Positions 1 through 9,352 are shown, counted from the first letter of the stretch. The stretch is 64,000 bases of DNA from Anaerosalibacter sp. Marseille-P3206 (GCF_900155565.1 NZ_FUHM01000002.1:1736001-1800000), one strand, 5' to 3'. Numbers and translations: made by a program. The notes: generated by a model from the letters alone, not told the origin.

Positions 1-321
1 AAATGGGTAATGGAAAGAAGCGGTAAACACTATTCAAAAGTAGACGAAAAAGATACAACTAAAAATTGTTGTATATGTGGAAATAAAGAAAAGAAAGATC
101 CACAGATAAGAGAATTTACATGTCAAAAATGTAAAACTAAATTATCAAGAGATATAAACAGTAGTGTTAATATAGCTAAAAAAGATAAATTATTGTCTGG
201 TTCGGACTATGTTGATTGGGATTTATACAACTCAACATATACAGCTAAATGGAATTTTAAAAAAAGTAAAATTCTATTTACTGGCCATACGTTAGAGAAA
301 TCTAATATATGGATGAATTAA
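1..321 (+). CDS. tnpB: TnpB-like protein of an IS200/IS605 element, C-terminal part (cut by window start)
   Basis: The frame is open from base 1 (K-W-V before the first visible Met), so the gene begins outside the window. The 106 visible residues carry the C-terminal zinc ribbon of TnpB, CCICG then CQKC, followed by the RuvC-III signature RDINSSVNI. That signature contains the catalytic Asp of these RNA-guided nucleases carried by IS605-type transposons. The tail after SVNIAKK is ordinary for the family. No TnpA or clear right-end hairpin is visible downstream, so it may be a solo or decayed element. Family assignment is firm; activity cannot be judged. Confidence 0.85.
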   Translation, partial: KWVMERSGKHYSKVDEKDTTKNCCICGNKEKKDPQIREFTCQKCKTKLSRDINSSVNIAKKDKLLSGSDYVDWDLYNSTYTAKWNFKKSKILFTGHTLEKSNIWMN

Positions 322-465
322 ATCGAGAAGGTGATACTTCTTGAGCAAAATCTATTTGTATAAATATATTTTGATATATTTGAGTAGGTTTTGTAGAACG
401 GCGAATATTTACACATAATATGATATAATCTATATAACTTAAATATTAATACAGGAGGTGATAAT

Positions 466-1629
466 ATGGATTTAGCTGAATTACAAGCAATTGTACGACT
501 AGGAGATGATAGCAAAACTCAGTTTAAGCAATCTATAAATAGTTCTGATGCACTTGCAGCAGAGATTTCAGCTTTTGCCAATACTAAAGGTGGCAAATTA
601 ATAATTGGAGTAAATGATGATGGTGATATTGTTGGTTTATCTTCTGATGAAGTAAAAGTGTTAAACCAGATGATATCTAATGTATGTTCTCAAAAAATAG
701 ATCCATCTATTTCTGTGACTACTGAGAACATTGGATACGGAGAGAAAATAGTTGTTGTTATTAATGTGCCAATGGGAACTAATAAGTTTTATATGGCTAA
801 TGGCAAAGATATATGGATAAAGATGGGTTCGGATAAGAGAAGAGCAAAACGTGAAGAATTAAAGCGATTATTACAAGAGTCAGCTCACTTATTTGCTGAT
901 GAACAGCCAGTTGAATTTACAAATATTAAGGATTTAGATATGGATTTGATAAATAGTTTTATTGAAACGAGATTTAGAGAAAACATTGAAAAAATTTCGA
1001 TTCCTTTAGATAAAGTATTGAATAATATGAAGGTAATGCATGATGATAAATGTACATTAGCTGGATTACTTTTATTTGGGAAAAACTACAATCCTATTTT
1101 GTCTCAATATGGAATTGGCGCTGTATCTTGGTACGGAAATGATTTAAGTGGAACTGAATATAGAGACAGTGAAGATATTAAGGGAAATGTTTTAAAGCAG
1201 TATAAGGATGGTATGGCCTTTTTAAAAAGGCAACTTAGAAAAATTCAGAAGGGACAAAGCTTCAATAGTTTAGGAATTCTTGAAATTCCTGAAATTGCAT
1301 TAGAAGAGGCATTAGTGAATGCAATTGTACACAGAAACTATTATATTAGTAGTAATATAAGGTTGTTAGTTTTTGATAATAGAGTTGAAATAATTAGTCC
1401 CGGGACATTGCCAAATACATTAGATGTTGAAGTTATAAAGATGGGAGTTCATGTAGTTAGAAATCCTATATTATTATCTCATATAAAGGATATTAAAGGT
1501 ATACCTTATAGAGGCATGGGTACGGGAGTTTCAAGAATTATAAAGAGTTGTAATGAAGTAAATGTATCTGTTGAATTTTTCAATGAAGTTGAAAAAAATC
1601 AATTTAGAATTGTGTTTTGGAGGGAGTAA
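466..1629 (+). CDS. AlbA_2 (Schlafen-like) domain plus divergent HATPase_c_4 regulator
   Basis: The protein has 387 residues. The N-terminal 130 residues have the AlbA_2/Schlafen fold signature (SKTQFKQ, then EISAFANTKGGKLIIGVNDDG). The C-terminal third has a divergent GHKL ATPase signature around residues 283-295 (EALVNAIVHRNYY) and a late glycine-rich GMGTGVSRI. This architecture is annotated as putative transcriptional regulator or ATP-dependent helicase RecG-like; its biochemical role is not settled. The start follows a strong AGGAGGTGAT site, and a TATAAT at 424-429 probably belongs to its promoter. It is monocistronic and ends at a hairpin terminator. Location next to a TnpB remnant suggests accessory DNA. 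Confidence 0.85.
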   Translation: MDLAELQAIVRLGDDSKTQFKQSINSSDALAAEISAFANTKGGKLIIGVNDDGDIVGLSSDEVKVLNQMISNVCSQKIDPSISVTTENIGYGEKIVVVINVPMGTNKFYMANGKDIWIKMGSDKRRAKREELKRLLQESAHLFADEQPVEFTNIKDLDMDLINSFIETRFRENIEKISIPLDKVLNNMKVMHDDKCTLAGLLLFGKNYNPILSQYGIGAVSWYGNDLSGTEYRDSEDIKGNVLKQYKDGMAFLKRQLRKIQKGQSFNSLGILEIPEIALEEALVNAIVHRNYYISSNIRLLVFDNRVEIISPGTLPNTLDVEVIKMGVHVVRNPILLSHIKDIKGIPYRGMGTGVSRIIKSCNEVNVSVEFFNEVEKNQFRIVFWRE

Positions 1630-1635
1630 GTGATC

Positions 1636-1670
1636 AAAACCCAGCCAACATTACTTTTGGCTGGGTTTTT
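1636..1670. terminator. Bidirectional intrinsic terminator
   Basis: The stem AAAACCCAGCCAA pairs with TTGGCTGGGTTTT and is followed by a T run. It sits between the convergent ends of the AlbA_2 gene (plus) and the repeat protein (minus) and has A/T tails on both sides, so it can serve both. Confidence 0.9.
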
Positions 1671-1684
1671 AAAACAAGGTTTTT

Positions 1685-2047
1685 TTATTTTACGGATTTT
1701 AGTTTAGCTATATCAAAAGCATTTTTTGTAGTAATTATCTCCATTGTATTCAAATCATGTCGAAGTTCTTTTACTTCATTTAATACTGCTTGTATTTCAG
1801 TATGAAGTTCATCAGCTAAAAGGTTGATTTCATCTTTAGTAGCTAAATTAGTAATCTCATCCTTAGTAACTAAATTAGCGATTTCATCCTTAGTAACCAA
1901 ATTAGTAATTTCATCCTTAGTAACTAAATTAGCGATTTCATCTTTGGTAACCAAGTTGGCAATCTCATCTTTAGTAACCATGTTATTTTGTATTTGTTCT
2001 AGTTGTCCGTTCAAATTCTCTAGTAACTTTAACACCTTATCATCCAT
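1685..2047 (-). CDS. Coiled-coil protein with six tandem 9-residue repeats
   Basis: The protein has 120 residues. Residues about 22-75 consist of six copies of a nonapeptide close to TKDEIANLV (I/A/T variants). A heptad-like C-terminal helix follows (ELHTEIQAVLNEVKEL). No signal peptide or membrane segment is visible. Proteins of this pattern are usually annotated as hypothetical or tail-fibre-like coiled coils, and no function can be assigned. The repeats are also near-identical in DNA, so the unit number may vary among strains. The start follows an AGGGG-type site (minus strand, CACCCC at 2050-2060). Confidence 0.7.
   Translation of the reverse strand: MDDKVLKLLENLNGQLEQIQNNMVTKDEIANLVTKDEIANLVTKDEITNLVTKDEIANLVTKDEITNLATKDEINLLADELHTEIQAVLNEVKELRHDLNTMEIITTKNAFDIAKLKSVK
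1825..1980. repeat. 27-bp minisatellite inside the repeat protein gene
   Basis: About six 27-bp units encode the TKDEIANLV nonapeptides. Neighbouring units differ by only a few bases, alternating between ATTAGTAATT and ATTAGCGATT forms. This suggests higher-order (54-bp) duplication. Confidence 0.85.
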
Positions 2048-2200
2048 GCATTTTCACCCCTTGATTTTTTGTTTTAATAGTTCTTTAGTATTTGACAAAT
2101 GAAATACCGTCCTTATAAATTGAGTTTCTGTCAGATCATATATGTAAATATATATTATCATTTATTATTTATAATGACAATAATAGTTTTCTACCAAGCT

Positions 2201-2238
2201 AAATATTCTCCCATGGAGCTAACTTACTAACTTAACAG
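2201..2238 (+). repeat. Dispersed repeat copy R1 (diverged)
   Basis: AATATTCTC...GCTAACTTACTAACTTAAC matches the dispersed family at its ends, but the GC core is altered (CCATGGAG in place of CCCCGGCA). It lies in the 282-bp gap before the glycosyltransferase gene, which otherwise holds only that gene's promoter. Confidence 0.6.
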
Positions 2239-2258
2239 TTGACACCAATATTTTCCAA

Positions 2259-2287
2259 TTGAAACAAAGTAAAAAAAAACATATAAT
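2259..2287 (+). promoter_or_regulatory. SigA-type promoter of the glycosyltransferase gene
   Basis: TTGAAA at 2259-2264 and TATAAT at 2282-2287 are separated by 17 bp, about 43 bp before the start codon. Confidence 0.7.
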
Positions 2288-2329
2288 ATTTACGTTAAAT
2301 TAGCTTTAAAACGGAAGGGAAATTTAAAT

Positions 2330-3637
2330 ATGTATAAAAATAAGTATATAAGTGTTAATGAAAAGTTTTGGTTAAGTCATCTGTTTGCTTTTTTATGGAT
2401 GGTGTTTTCTATTGTAGTATCTATACCTTGGTTAAATGATTTAGCTAGTATAGTAGGTAAACCTATTGCTTTATTAATTATTGCAGGTATAGGGTACATA
2501 CCTGGGTATATCAATTTGTTTACGTTAGCAAGTTTACTTTTAGATCGTCAACCTGGTTTTAAGACAATAAACCCCTTAGATCCTGTAACAATTATAATAG
2601 CTTGTAGAAATGAAGAAAAATGTATAGCGGATACATTATACTATATTAAAAAACAAGATTATGAAGGAGAAATTCATGTTATTATAGTAGATAATGGATC
2701 AACTGATAAAACATCAGATATAGCATTGAATACTGGAAGGGATTTAAATTTAAGTTTTGAGATATTATTTGAGGACAACCTTGGCAAATATAATGCTTTA
2801 AATAAAGCTTTAGAATATGTAAAAACTGATTATGTAATTACACTCGATGCTGATACATTGCTTCATAAGTCAGCTGTACGTTATATTATTTCACGTATTA
2901 CATCTTCTCCAGAAGATGTTTGTGCCGTCGCTGGTGCAGTATTAGTACGAAATGGCAGGCGAAATTTGGTAACAAGGCTTCAGGAATGGGATTATTTTTT
3001 AGGTATTGCAAGTATAAAGAGAATGCAAGGCTTATACCAAGGTACATTAGTTGCTCAAGGGGCCTATTCTGTTTATAAAACAGAAGCATTAAAAATTGTC
3101 GGTGGTTGGTCTAATGCTATTGGAGAAGATATTATATTGACTTGGAATTTTTTAAAAGAAGATATGAAGGTATATTTTGAACCTTTAGCTGTAGCATTTA
3201 CAGAAGTGCCAACTACTTTAAGGCATCTATATAGACAGAGAAGCCGTTGGGCAAGAGGTATGATTGAGGCTTTAAAGATTATTATGCCATGGAATCATCC
3301 AATAAAATATGTACGGTATTTAACAGGTGTGAATCTTGTTATGCCTTATTTAGATATAGTTTATACTTTTTGCTGGATTCCTGGATTGATTTTTGCGTTT
3401 TTTGGTAAGTTTTGGATCGTTGGTCCAATGACATTATTCGTTATTCCTATAGCTTTATTACAAAATTACATTCTCTATAGATATCAAAGTGAAGTATTTA
3501 AAAATCTCAAATTAAAAATTCGCAAAAATCATTTTGGTTTTATTTTGTATGTTCTAACTTATCAAATGCTTATGAGTCCAATGTCCTTGTTAGGATATAT
3601 TCAAGAAATATTTCTTTTAAAACGTAATTGGAAGTAA
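2330..3637 (+). CDS. Membrane family-2 processive glycosyltransferase
   Basis: The protein has 435 residues. Two N-terminal membrane segments (about 15-35 and 45-70) precede a GT-A domain with DNGSTD at 121-126, the DxD-like DAD at 173-175, the catalytic ED at 266-267 and QRSRW at 303-307. Two or three C-terminal membrane segments follow. This is the layout of processive beta-glycosyltransferases such as the poly-GlcNAc synthase IcaA/PgaC and cellulose or hyaluronan synthases. The sugar polymerised cannot be read from sequence, and no ica/pga partner genes lie nearby. It stands alone between its own promoter and a terminator. Confidence 0.88.
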   Translation: MYKNKYISVNEKFWLSHLFAFLWMVFSIVVSIPWLNDLASIVGKPIALLIIAGIGYIPGYINLFTLASLLLDRQPGFKTINPLDPVTIIIACRNEEKCIADTLYYIKKQDYEGEIHVIIVDNGSTDKTSDIALNTGRDLNLSFEILFEDNLGKYNALNKALEYVKTDYVITLDADTLLHKSAVRYIISRITSSPEDVCAVAGAVLVRNGRRNLVTRLQEWDYFLGIASIKRMQGLYQGTLVAQGAYSVYKTEALKIVGGWSNAIGEDIILTWNFLKEDMKVYFEPLAVAFTEVPTTLRHLYRQRSRWARGMIEALKIIMPWNHPIKYVRYLTGVNLVMPYLDIVYTFCWIPGLIFAFFGKFWIVGPMTLFVIPIALLQNYILYRYQSEVFKNLKLKIRKNHFGFILYVLTYQMLMSPMSLLGYIQEIFLLKRNWK

Positions 3638-3647
3638 ATATTGTTTC

Positions 3648-3685
3648 AAAAACCAGTCAATGTGAACTTTGACTGGTTTTTGTGT
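3648..3685 (+). terminator. Intrinsic terminator
   Basis: AAAAACCAGTCAA pairs with TTGACTGGTTTTT across an 8-base loop, directly after the glycosyltransferase stop. Confidence 0.9.
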
Positions 3686-3694
3686 TTTCATTGC

Positions 3695-3718
3695 AACCTT
3701 TTTTGAATATAATAGTCT
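3695..3718 (+). promoter_or_regulatory. Possible ECF-type autoregulatory promoter
   Basis: AACC at 3695-3698 and GTCT at 3715-3718 are 16 bp apart. This resembles ECF promoters (AAC-type -35, CGTC/GTC-type -10) and lies 20 bp before the ECF sigma gene. A SigA-like TATAAT overlaps the spacer, so the call is tentative. Confidence 0.4.
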
Positions 3719-3738
3719 AAAGGTATAGGGAGGACAAA

Positions 3739-4290
3739 ATGGAGAGGTATATAGAAAAAGAGCTAATAAAAAAACTTAAGAAGGGTAAAGAAGAAGGTTA
3801 TCAAATAGTGCTAGATACATATGGAGATAGACTTATGAAGACTTGCTATCTAATCCTTAATGATGAAAGAGAATGTGAAGATGTGGTACAGGAAACTTTC
3901 TTAAGGGTTTTTAAAAACATTCACAGTTTTAATGAAAAAGCCTCTCTTTATACTTGGATTTACAGGATTGCTATTAATCTATGTAAAGATAGTTTAAGAA
4001 AAAGGACCTTCAATCTTCCTTATGATGATGGTCTAGAGATAGAAACATTAGAAACAGTTGAGGATGCTATATCTGATAGCATTGATAGAAAAGTGTTAAG
4101 GCAAGAACTATTGAAATTACCACCAATATATAAAGAGGTATTAGTATTATTTTATTTTGAAGGATTGTCCATAAAGGAAATAAGTGAAATTAATGGTGAA
4201 AAGGAAGGTACTATTAAGAGTAAATTATCAAGAGGAAGAAATAAGCTTAAAGAATCTCTATTGAAGGGAGGACATTTTGTTGAAGGATAA
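3739..4290 (+). CDS. ECF-family RNA polymerase sigma factor
   Basis: The protein has 183 residues. Region 2 is seen in the segment with ECEDVVQETFLRVFKNI, including the TWIYRIAINLCKD part of region 2.4. Region 4 forms the C-terminal helix-turn-helix (EGLSIKEISEINGEKEGTIKSKLSRGR). It is the first gene of a three-gene operon with its probable anti-sigma factor (14-bp overlap) and a large membrane TPR protein. The usual logic is that the membrane partner holds the sigma factor until an envelope signal arrives; the signal is unknown here. Start follows AGGGAGGAC. Confidence 0.93.
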   Translation: MERYIEKELIKKLKKGKEEGYQIVLDTYGDRLMKTCYLILNDERECEDVVQETFLRVFKNIHSFNEKASLYTWIYRIAINLCKDSLRKRTFNLPYDDGLEIETLETVEDAISDSIDRKVLRQELLKLPPIYKEVLVLFYFEGLSIKEISEINGEKEGTIKSKLSRGRNKLKESLLKGGHFVEG

Positions 4291-4609
4291 ATTTGATTTA
4301 GAACTGAAATCTATAATGGATGAAGAAACTAAAAATGTTTTTATGCCAGATGAACTTAAAAACAGGATTATGGAAGACACCAAAGGTAAAAGTTTAAAAG
4401 AAAAGATATCTGCTTTTTTAAATAGATATATAGAGATCCCACTGCCAGCAATACTAGGAGGATTGGCAGCGGTAATGATTATTAATTTAATGCCACTAGT
4501 TAAGTTAAATAAAGATATTAATTATAGCGATGGAAAAGTAATTAAAGTTGGCTATTCTGAGATTATAGTTAGGAATGTAAAGGATGTGGATTTACATGAA
4601 AAGGATTAG
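4277..4609 (+). CDS. Probable anti-sigma factor, single-pass membrane protein
   Basis: The protein has 110 residues. An acidic cytoplasmic N-terminus is followed by one membrane segment at about 55-73 (PAILGGLAAVMIINLMPLV) and a short extracytoplasmic tail. No ZAS zinc motif is visible. Function rests on position: it overlaps the end of the ECF sigma gene. The start is TTG (two in tandem at 4277 and 4280) behind GGGAGGACA. It overlaps the downstream TPR gene by 14 bp. Confidence 0.65.
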   Translation: MLKDKFDLELKSIMDEETKNVFMPDELKNRIMEDTKGKSLKEKISAFLNRYIEIPLPAILGGLAAVMIINLMPLVKLNKDINYSDGKVIKVGYSEIIVRNVKDVDLHEKD

Positions 4610-6755
4610 GGTCAAAGTTAAAACTCTAATAATAGTATTGGTTTCTGTAGTTATGATATTTGGACTTATTTTACCTCAAGTTATGTTTAAGATATCTGGT
4701 TATATTAGCGATAAGGATAGGGAAAAAGCCATTAAATTTTATAATGTATATTTAAATACCCTATCATTTGGCAAAAAAGATGAAGCACTATACAATATGG
4801 CTACTCTTATGGCACCGTGTATAGATACTTATAATATATTTATGGGAATGAGAGGGGGAGAAGGCTACAATATAACCAAAGATAGAGTTGAAGAAGTCAT
4901 AGGATATTATGAAAATATATTGGACAAATATGGGAAAAGCAAATATTATGCTAAATCTTATAATAATTTGTTGGATATATACACTGGATTAGGGGATATT
5001 GATAGTGCTTATGAGTTAATGGACTGGGGAAAGAAATCTTCCAATGAAAAGATAAGATATATTAGCGATTTATTCAGAGCTTTCTATTATTTTGTGGATA
5101 AAGAGTATGATAAATCATTAAGTATTGTGGATTATTATATAGATAAAGGTGAGGAAGATAGCAAACTTTATGTTTTAAAAGGACATATATACTTTGCTAA
5201 GGAAGAATATGATAAGGCTAAGGAACTTTATAAATTAGTAGACGATATGCCTTATATATATGAAGAAGATAATATTTTGTTTGGCAATCTAAAAAAGCTT
5301 TATAGAAGCCGATGGATTGATGAGTTTTCAAAGTATAAGGGAGAACATAAAATAAGAGGTAAGGTTGTAATTGATGGGAAGGGGATACCCTTTGCTCAAA
5401 TATATGTAAAAGATATATCTAAATCTGGAATTTATGGTTCAGCGGGTAATGAATTTGTTGCAATTACAGATTCCAATGGAGAGTTTGAAACGGTAGGGTT
5501 CAAGGAAGGGGAATATGAAATAGGTATAGGGATTAGCCAGCCTTTAGTCTATGATATGGTATATATGGAACAGAATATAAGACGTTTGGATGTATATGAG
5601 GACACTGAATATGATTTTAATTTTACTTCTCCTATGGAAATGATAAGTCCTAAGGGTCAATTTGTATTAAAGGATAAGGAAATTACTCTAAAATGGGAGA
5701 AAATAGAGGGAGTAGAGTATTACAGAGTTCAAGCTGTAAGCTTTGAAGATTCGAAGGAAAGTAGTGTTACTTTTGCAATTCCTGATAAGTATGGAGAATA
5801 TGATATAGTAGAAAATCAAGCTACATTAAATTTAGATGTTTTAAAATTAAGTAGTAGAGCGATGTCTTATTCAGGAGAGGAAATGATTGCAAGTCCTCAG
5901 AATATATTAGGTACTTTTTATCCACAGAGTAGTGTACCAATAGTAATATCGGCTTATGATAAAGACGGCAATCTTATAAATAGTACATTGCCTATAAAAT
6001 CTTTCTACGATGATATTACTGTAATAAAAGTTAATGATAGAGAATTGACAAAAGGAGAAAATCTGATACTTCATAAGAAATATGAAGAAGCTGTTAAATA
6101 TTATGAAGAATTATTGAAGGAAGATACGAATAATAAAGAAGCACTTATGTATCTTTCTAGGATGTATGTTGAAGGATGGAAAAAGGGTACTAAAGATTTG
6201 GCTAAAGGAGCAGAGTATTCTTTTAGACTATATGAGCTAACAGAGGAAAAAGATATACTTGGACGTTTGTTATTTAGCTTTGATAGAGATGAGATGGAAA
6301 AACATTTAGAAATATTTGAAAAGGTATTTGAAATAATACCTGATGAAGAATTAAATAATGACTTACTTTGGGAAAAAGGTAGATACTATGCCACTAAGGA
6401 TGATTTCAATAGGAGTAGAGAATACTATGAAAGAGCAGAGACAGACTATATAGACTTAGATGTTATCTATATAGATTTATATAATAGAGAATTTGACAGA
6501 GCATTAAACAAACTAAAAGATAATAAACTTAATTTATGGTCAATGAACAAAAGAAATTTAATAACTGGTATAGAAGGACTTAAAGGTATAGATGAAAATT
6601 CTAAAGAGTGGATAGAATTTAGTGAATTTCTATACAAGAGCATAAAAAGAAAAGATGAAGAAGATGACTTCAACAAAATTTACAAAAATATAACAAATCC
6701 ATTCATAAAGATAATCTTAAAAGAAATAGGAATATATTATAGATGGTTATTATAA
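4596..6755 (+). CDS. Large membrane-anchored TPR protein of the ECF operon
   Basis: The protein has 719 residues from the ATG at 4596; an upstream in-frame ATG at 4584 is less well placed. An N-terminal signal-anchor helix (about 8-27) is followed by TPR-like helix pairs (about 35-220). A carboxypeptidase-regulatory-like beta domain comes next (about 248-330, KVVIDGKGIPFAQIYVKD, TDSNGEFETVG), then an FN3-like segment and a second TPR block (about 490-660). The bulk should lie outside the membrane. Position in an ECF-anti-sigma operon suggests an envelope sensor or regulon effector. No specific family name is recognised. Confidence 0.65.
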   Translation: MKRIRVKVKTLIIVLVSVVMIFGLILPQVMFKISGYISDKDREKAIKFYNVYLNTLSFGKKDEALYNMATLMAPCIDTYNIFMGMRGGEGYNITKDRVEEVIGYYENILDKYGKSKYYAKSYNNLLDIYTGLGDIDSAYELMDWGKKSSNEKIRYISDLFRAFYYFVDKEYDKSLSIVDYYIDKGEEDSKLYVLKGHIYFAKEEYDKAKELYKLVDDMPYIYEEDNILFGNLKKLYRSRWIDEFSKYKGEHKIRGKVVIDGKGIPFAQIYVKDISKSGIYGSAGNEFVAITDSNGEFETVGFKEGEYEIGIGISQPLVYDMVYMEQNIRRLDVYEDTEYDFNFTSPMEMISPKGQFVLKDKEITLKWEKIEGVEYYRVQAVSFEDSKESSVTFAIPDKYGEYDIVENQATLNLDVLKLSSRAMSYSGEEMIASPQNILGTFYPQSSVPIVISAYDKDGNLINSTLPIKSFYDDITVIKVNDRELTKGENLILHKKYEEAVKYYEELLKEDTNNKEALMYLSRMYVEGWKKGTKDLAKGAEYSFRLYELTEEKDILGRLLFSFDRDEMEKHLEIFEKVFEIIPDEELNNDLLWEKGRYYATKDDFNRSREYYERAETDYIDLDVIYIDLYNREFDRALNKLKDNKLNLWSMNKRNLITGIEGLKGIDENSKEWIEFSEFLYKSIKRKDEEDDFNKIYKNITNPFIKIILKEIGIYYRWLL

Positions 6756-7042
6756 GTTAGAGGAAGTACTGTTATATTGGGAAAATATTGTGACAGAAGT
6801 CGGAGAAAAATTAGATATAGATAATGATGTAATTGATATTTTTAAAACCAACAAAGAATTTAAAACATACATACTTTTAGCTGTGAACCAATATATTCCT
6901 TCATTGGATCATTTAATTATTATTGCTATATTATCTTGTGGTGACTACATTAATAAGTGTATGCCCCCGGCACTAACTTACTAACTTTTGGATGAGTTTT
7001 AAAAAAACTTAACAAACTTAACACAAATCAATGAAAAATGTA
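6756..7042. other. Intergenic stretch with a doubtful 64-codon ORF
   Basis: An ORF at 6790-6984 (GTG-type start, no clear ribosome site) ends by reading into the dispersed repeat R2, giving a CMPPALTY tail. It has no recognisable domain. It may be the remnant of a gene cut by the repeat, or no gene at all. Confidence 0.4.
6957..6990 (+). repeat. Dispersed repeat copy R2
   Basis: Full-length copy with the core GCCCCCGGCACTAAC followed by a second ACTAACTT. It is identical in the core to copies R4 and R6-R10. Confidence 0.9.
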
Positions 7043-7079
7043 TAAAATCCTCGAATATTAGAGGATTTTATATTTTTTT
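7043..7079 (+). terminator. Intrinsic terminator
   Basis: AAAATCCTC pairs with GAGGATTTT across an 8-base loop, followed by TATATTTTTTT. It closes the upstream ECF-TPR region. Confidence 0.8.
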
Positions 7080-7109
7080 GTAGAATAACATAGGGTGATA
7101 AAGTATTAT

Positions 7110-7205
7110 AAAAAAGGCTTTTATCAAAACATTATAAGGAAGCCTTTTTTGAAACCCATTTCGGAAAGTTTTATATTAAGGAAAACTAGAACTTTCCTAT
7201 GGGTT
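7110..7205 (+). promoter_or_regulatory. Two leader hairpins upstream of the first chemoreceptor gene
   Basis: Hairpin one has arms AAAAAAGGCTT (7110-7120) and AAGCCTTTTTT (7140-7150) and looks like an intrinsic terminator. Hairpin two is longer: outer arms AACCCAT / ATGGGTT (7153-7159, 7199-7205) and inner arms GGAAAGTT / AACTTTCC. It ends 26 bp before the start codon. Whether these are a terminator plus a translational control element or a riboswitch is not clear; no known class was recognised. Confidence 0.45.
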
Positions 7206-7230
7206 ATAAAAAAACTAAGGGGATGGTTAA

Positions 7231-9231
7231 ATGAAGTTAAAGGGTAAAATTGTATTGTTTACCGTATTGATTTGTATTTTTAGTATTTTATCTGTTTCAA
7301 TAATTGATTATATGGGATCAATTAAGAAACTAGAAGAAGAAGTTAATGAAAAAGTACAGCTTGAAACTATGAGTATAGCTAAGGATATAGACAAATGGAT
7401 GGCTATACAAAAAGATACGCTTTATGATGTAGTAGATAGTATAGTTTTTAACAATAATTATGAATATGATTATCTTCATAATTATTTAATAAAAGCTAAT
7501 GATAGATATCCTGAAAAGGATCATTACATACTTCTTTCGGATGGTTTTTATGCAGATGCAATTGGCTGGGTACCAGATGATGTTAATGATATAGCTACAC
7601 AAAGCTGGTATACAGAATCCATTGGAAATGATCAGGTTTTTGTATCAGAACCATACTTTGGTCTTGCATTATCTAAGATGGTTGTTACTATTTCCAAATC
7701 TTTCAAAACACTTGATGGAAGAGAAGGTTCTGTAGGTTGTGATATTCTTCTCGATAGTTTAGTTAATTTAATATCTTCAGTAGAGGTAGGAGAAGGTTCA
7801 TATGCATTTTTAATTGATAATGAGGGAAATATTGTTACTCACTTGAATGAGGAATTTAATGCAGGTGAAAATAAATCTACTAATATAAACGATATACTAG
7901 GTGGAAAACTTAATAATATACTGGAAAAAGAAAATATGGGTATTAAGGATAGAAAAATTAAAGACTATGATGGAGTCGATAGGTTTTTCTTCTTTGAAGA
8001 TGTTAAAGAATCTGATTGGAAAGTAGGAGTTGCTGTTTCAGTAGACCATACTGTAGGAGCTATTGACAATACTATTCACAATACAATATTGGCAACAATA
8101 ATAGTGTTGATAGTAACTATTATTTTATCTTTGTATATTTCCAATTCAATCACAAAACCAATAGTTAAAACAGTAGCAATTGCTGAAAACATAGGAAATT
8201 TGAATCTATTAGACAAAATAGATGAAAAGGATCTAAACAGAAAAGATGAAATAGGTCAAATGTACAAATCCTATCAAAATATAATTGATAAACTAAAGGT
8301 ATTTATGAAGGATATGGAAGAATCTATTCTCACTAACCAACAGGTATATGAAAATACTATAGAAAAATTAAACTATTTAGTAAATCAAGCAGAAGACACC
8401 TCAGCAACTACGGAAGAATTGTCAGCAGGAATGGAAGAGACATCGGCAACGGTCATATCTATAAATGAATCTGCCAATGAAGTAGATAATGCTATTTCAG
8501 ATTTTACAGAAAAAGTAGAAGAAGGTGCAATTACTTCAAGTGAAATAAGCTCAAAGGCAGATGTGTTAAGTAGTCAATTCAATAAAGCAAGGAACAATAC
8601 CAAGGGTGTATATGCAAGTACAAGGAAAGAAATAGAAAATGCTATAAAGTCTTCAAAAGAAGTAGAAAAGATAAATGTATTATCAAATGCCATATTAGAG
8701 ATAACCGATCAAACAAGCCTACTTGCATTAAATGCAGCTATAGAGGCGGCAAGAGCAGGAGAATCAGGAAGAGGGTTTGCAGTTGTAGCAGATGAGATTA
8801 GAAAGCTAGCAGAAAACTCCAATTCAACTGTAGTAGAAATCCAAGCTGTAACTGAAAGTATAACAAAGGTTGTAAGCCAATTGGTAAACAATACTACTAA
8901 ATTAATAAACTTCTTAGAAAGTGATATAATGGGTGACTATGAAATGGCAGTAGATGCTGTAGCACAATACAAGGATGATGGTTCTTCACTTAACAATATT
9001 ATCTCAGATGTGTCAGCAACATCAGAAGAATTAGCAGCTTCAATAAATCAAATATCCATGTCCATGAACGATATATCTATAACAGTAGAAGAATCAACAA
9101 CTGCAACAACCAATATAGCGAATATGAATATGAACATAGTAGAAGCTATAAATAATATAAATGACATAATGGAAAAGAACAAAGAAGTATCAGACAAGCT
9201 AGAGGAAATAGTTTCTCAAGTTAAATTTTAA
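7231..9231 (+). CDS. Methyl-accepting chemotaxis protein, dCache type (paralogue 1)
   Basis: The protein has 666 residues. TM1 is at about 7-27, an extracellular double-Cache domain at about 37-275, TM2 at about 285-305, HAMP at about 306-358 and the signalling domain after 400. The conserved hairpin tip ([22 protein letters not shown]) is near 490-510. It relays ligand binding to CheA/CheW. In the ligand pocket the positions usual for amino-acid-binding dCache domains are partly lost: Q124 and G144 replace Arg and Asp, while W126, Y127 and D171 remain. It may therefore bind a different ligand. The first of three paralogues in the window; start after AAGGGGATGG. Confidence 0.95.
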   Translation: MKLKGKIVLFTVLICIFSILSVSIIDYMGSIKKLEEEVNEKVQLETMSIAKDIDKWMAIQKDTLYDVVDSIVFNNNYEYDYLHNYLIKANDRYPEKDHYILLSDGFYADAIGWVPDDVNDIATQSWYTESIGNDQVFVSEPYFGLALSKMVVTISKSFKTLDGREGSVGCDILLDSLVNLISSVEVGEGSYAFLIDNEGNIVTHLNEEFNAGENKSTNINDILGGKLNNILEKENMGIKDRKIKDYDGVDRFFFFEDVKESDWKVGVAVSVDHTVGAIDNTIHNTILATIIVLIVTIILSLYISNSITKPIVKTVAIAENIGNLNLLDKIDEKDLNRKDEIGQMYKSYQNIIDKLKVFMKDMEESILTNQQVYENTIEKLNYLVNQAEDTSATTEELSAGMEETSATVISINESANEVDNAISDFTEKVEEGAITSSEISSKADVLSSQFNKARNNTKGVYASTRKEIENAIKSSKEVEKINVLSNAILEITDQTSLLALNAAIEAARAGESGRGFAVVADEIRKLAENSNSTVVEIQAVTESITKVVSQLVNNTTKLINFLESDIMGDYEMAVDAVAQYKDDGSSLNNIISDVSATSEELAASINQISMSMNDISITVEESTTATTNIANMNMNIVEAINNINDIMEKNKEVSDKLEEIVSQVKF

Positions 9232-9240
9232 CAATTTAAG

Positions 9241-9273
9241 TATATGCCCCCCGCACTAACTTACTAACTTTTG
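9241..9273 (+). repeat. Dispersed repeat copy R3
   Basis: Near-complete copy with one core change (CCCCCCGCACTAAC). It starts 10 bp after the stop of chemoreceptor 1. Confidence 0.9.
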
Positions 9274-9296
9274 ATTCAAATTAAATAATAGTAATT

Positions 9297-9352
9297 AAAC
9301 CCAGCGTGGAGATATCTAGTGAGAGGTTTATTTCCTTAGTTGGGTTTTTTTA
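9297..9352 (+). terminator. Probable terminator of chemoreceptor 1
   Basis: AAACCCAGC and GTTGGGTTTTTTT form the base of a hairpin with a long loop, followed by a T run. Confidence 0.55.

Noticed and set aside
1824-2102. Plus-strand ORF of repeated ISSLVTKLA units
   Set aside because: It is the antisense reading of the repeat protein's minisatellite; the minus-strand frame has the better start site and composition.
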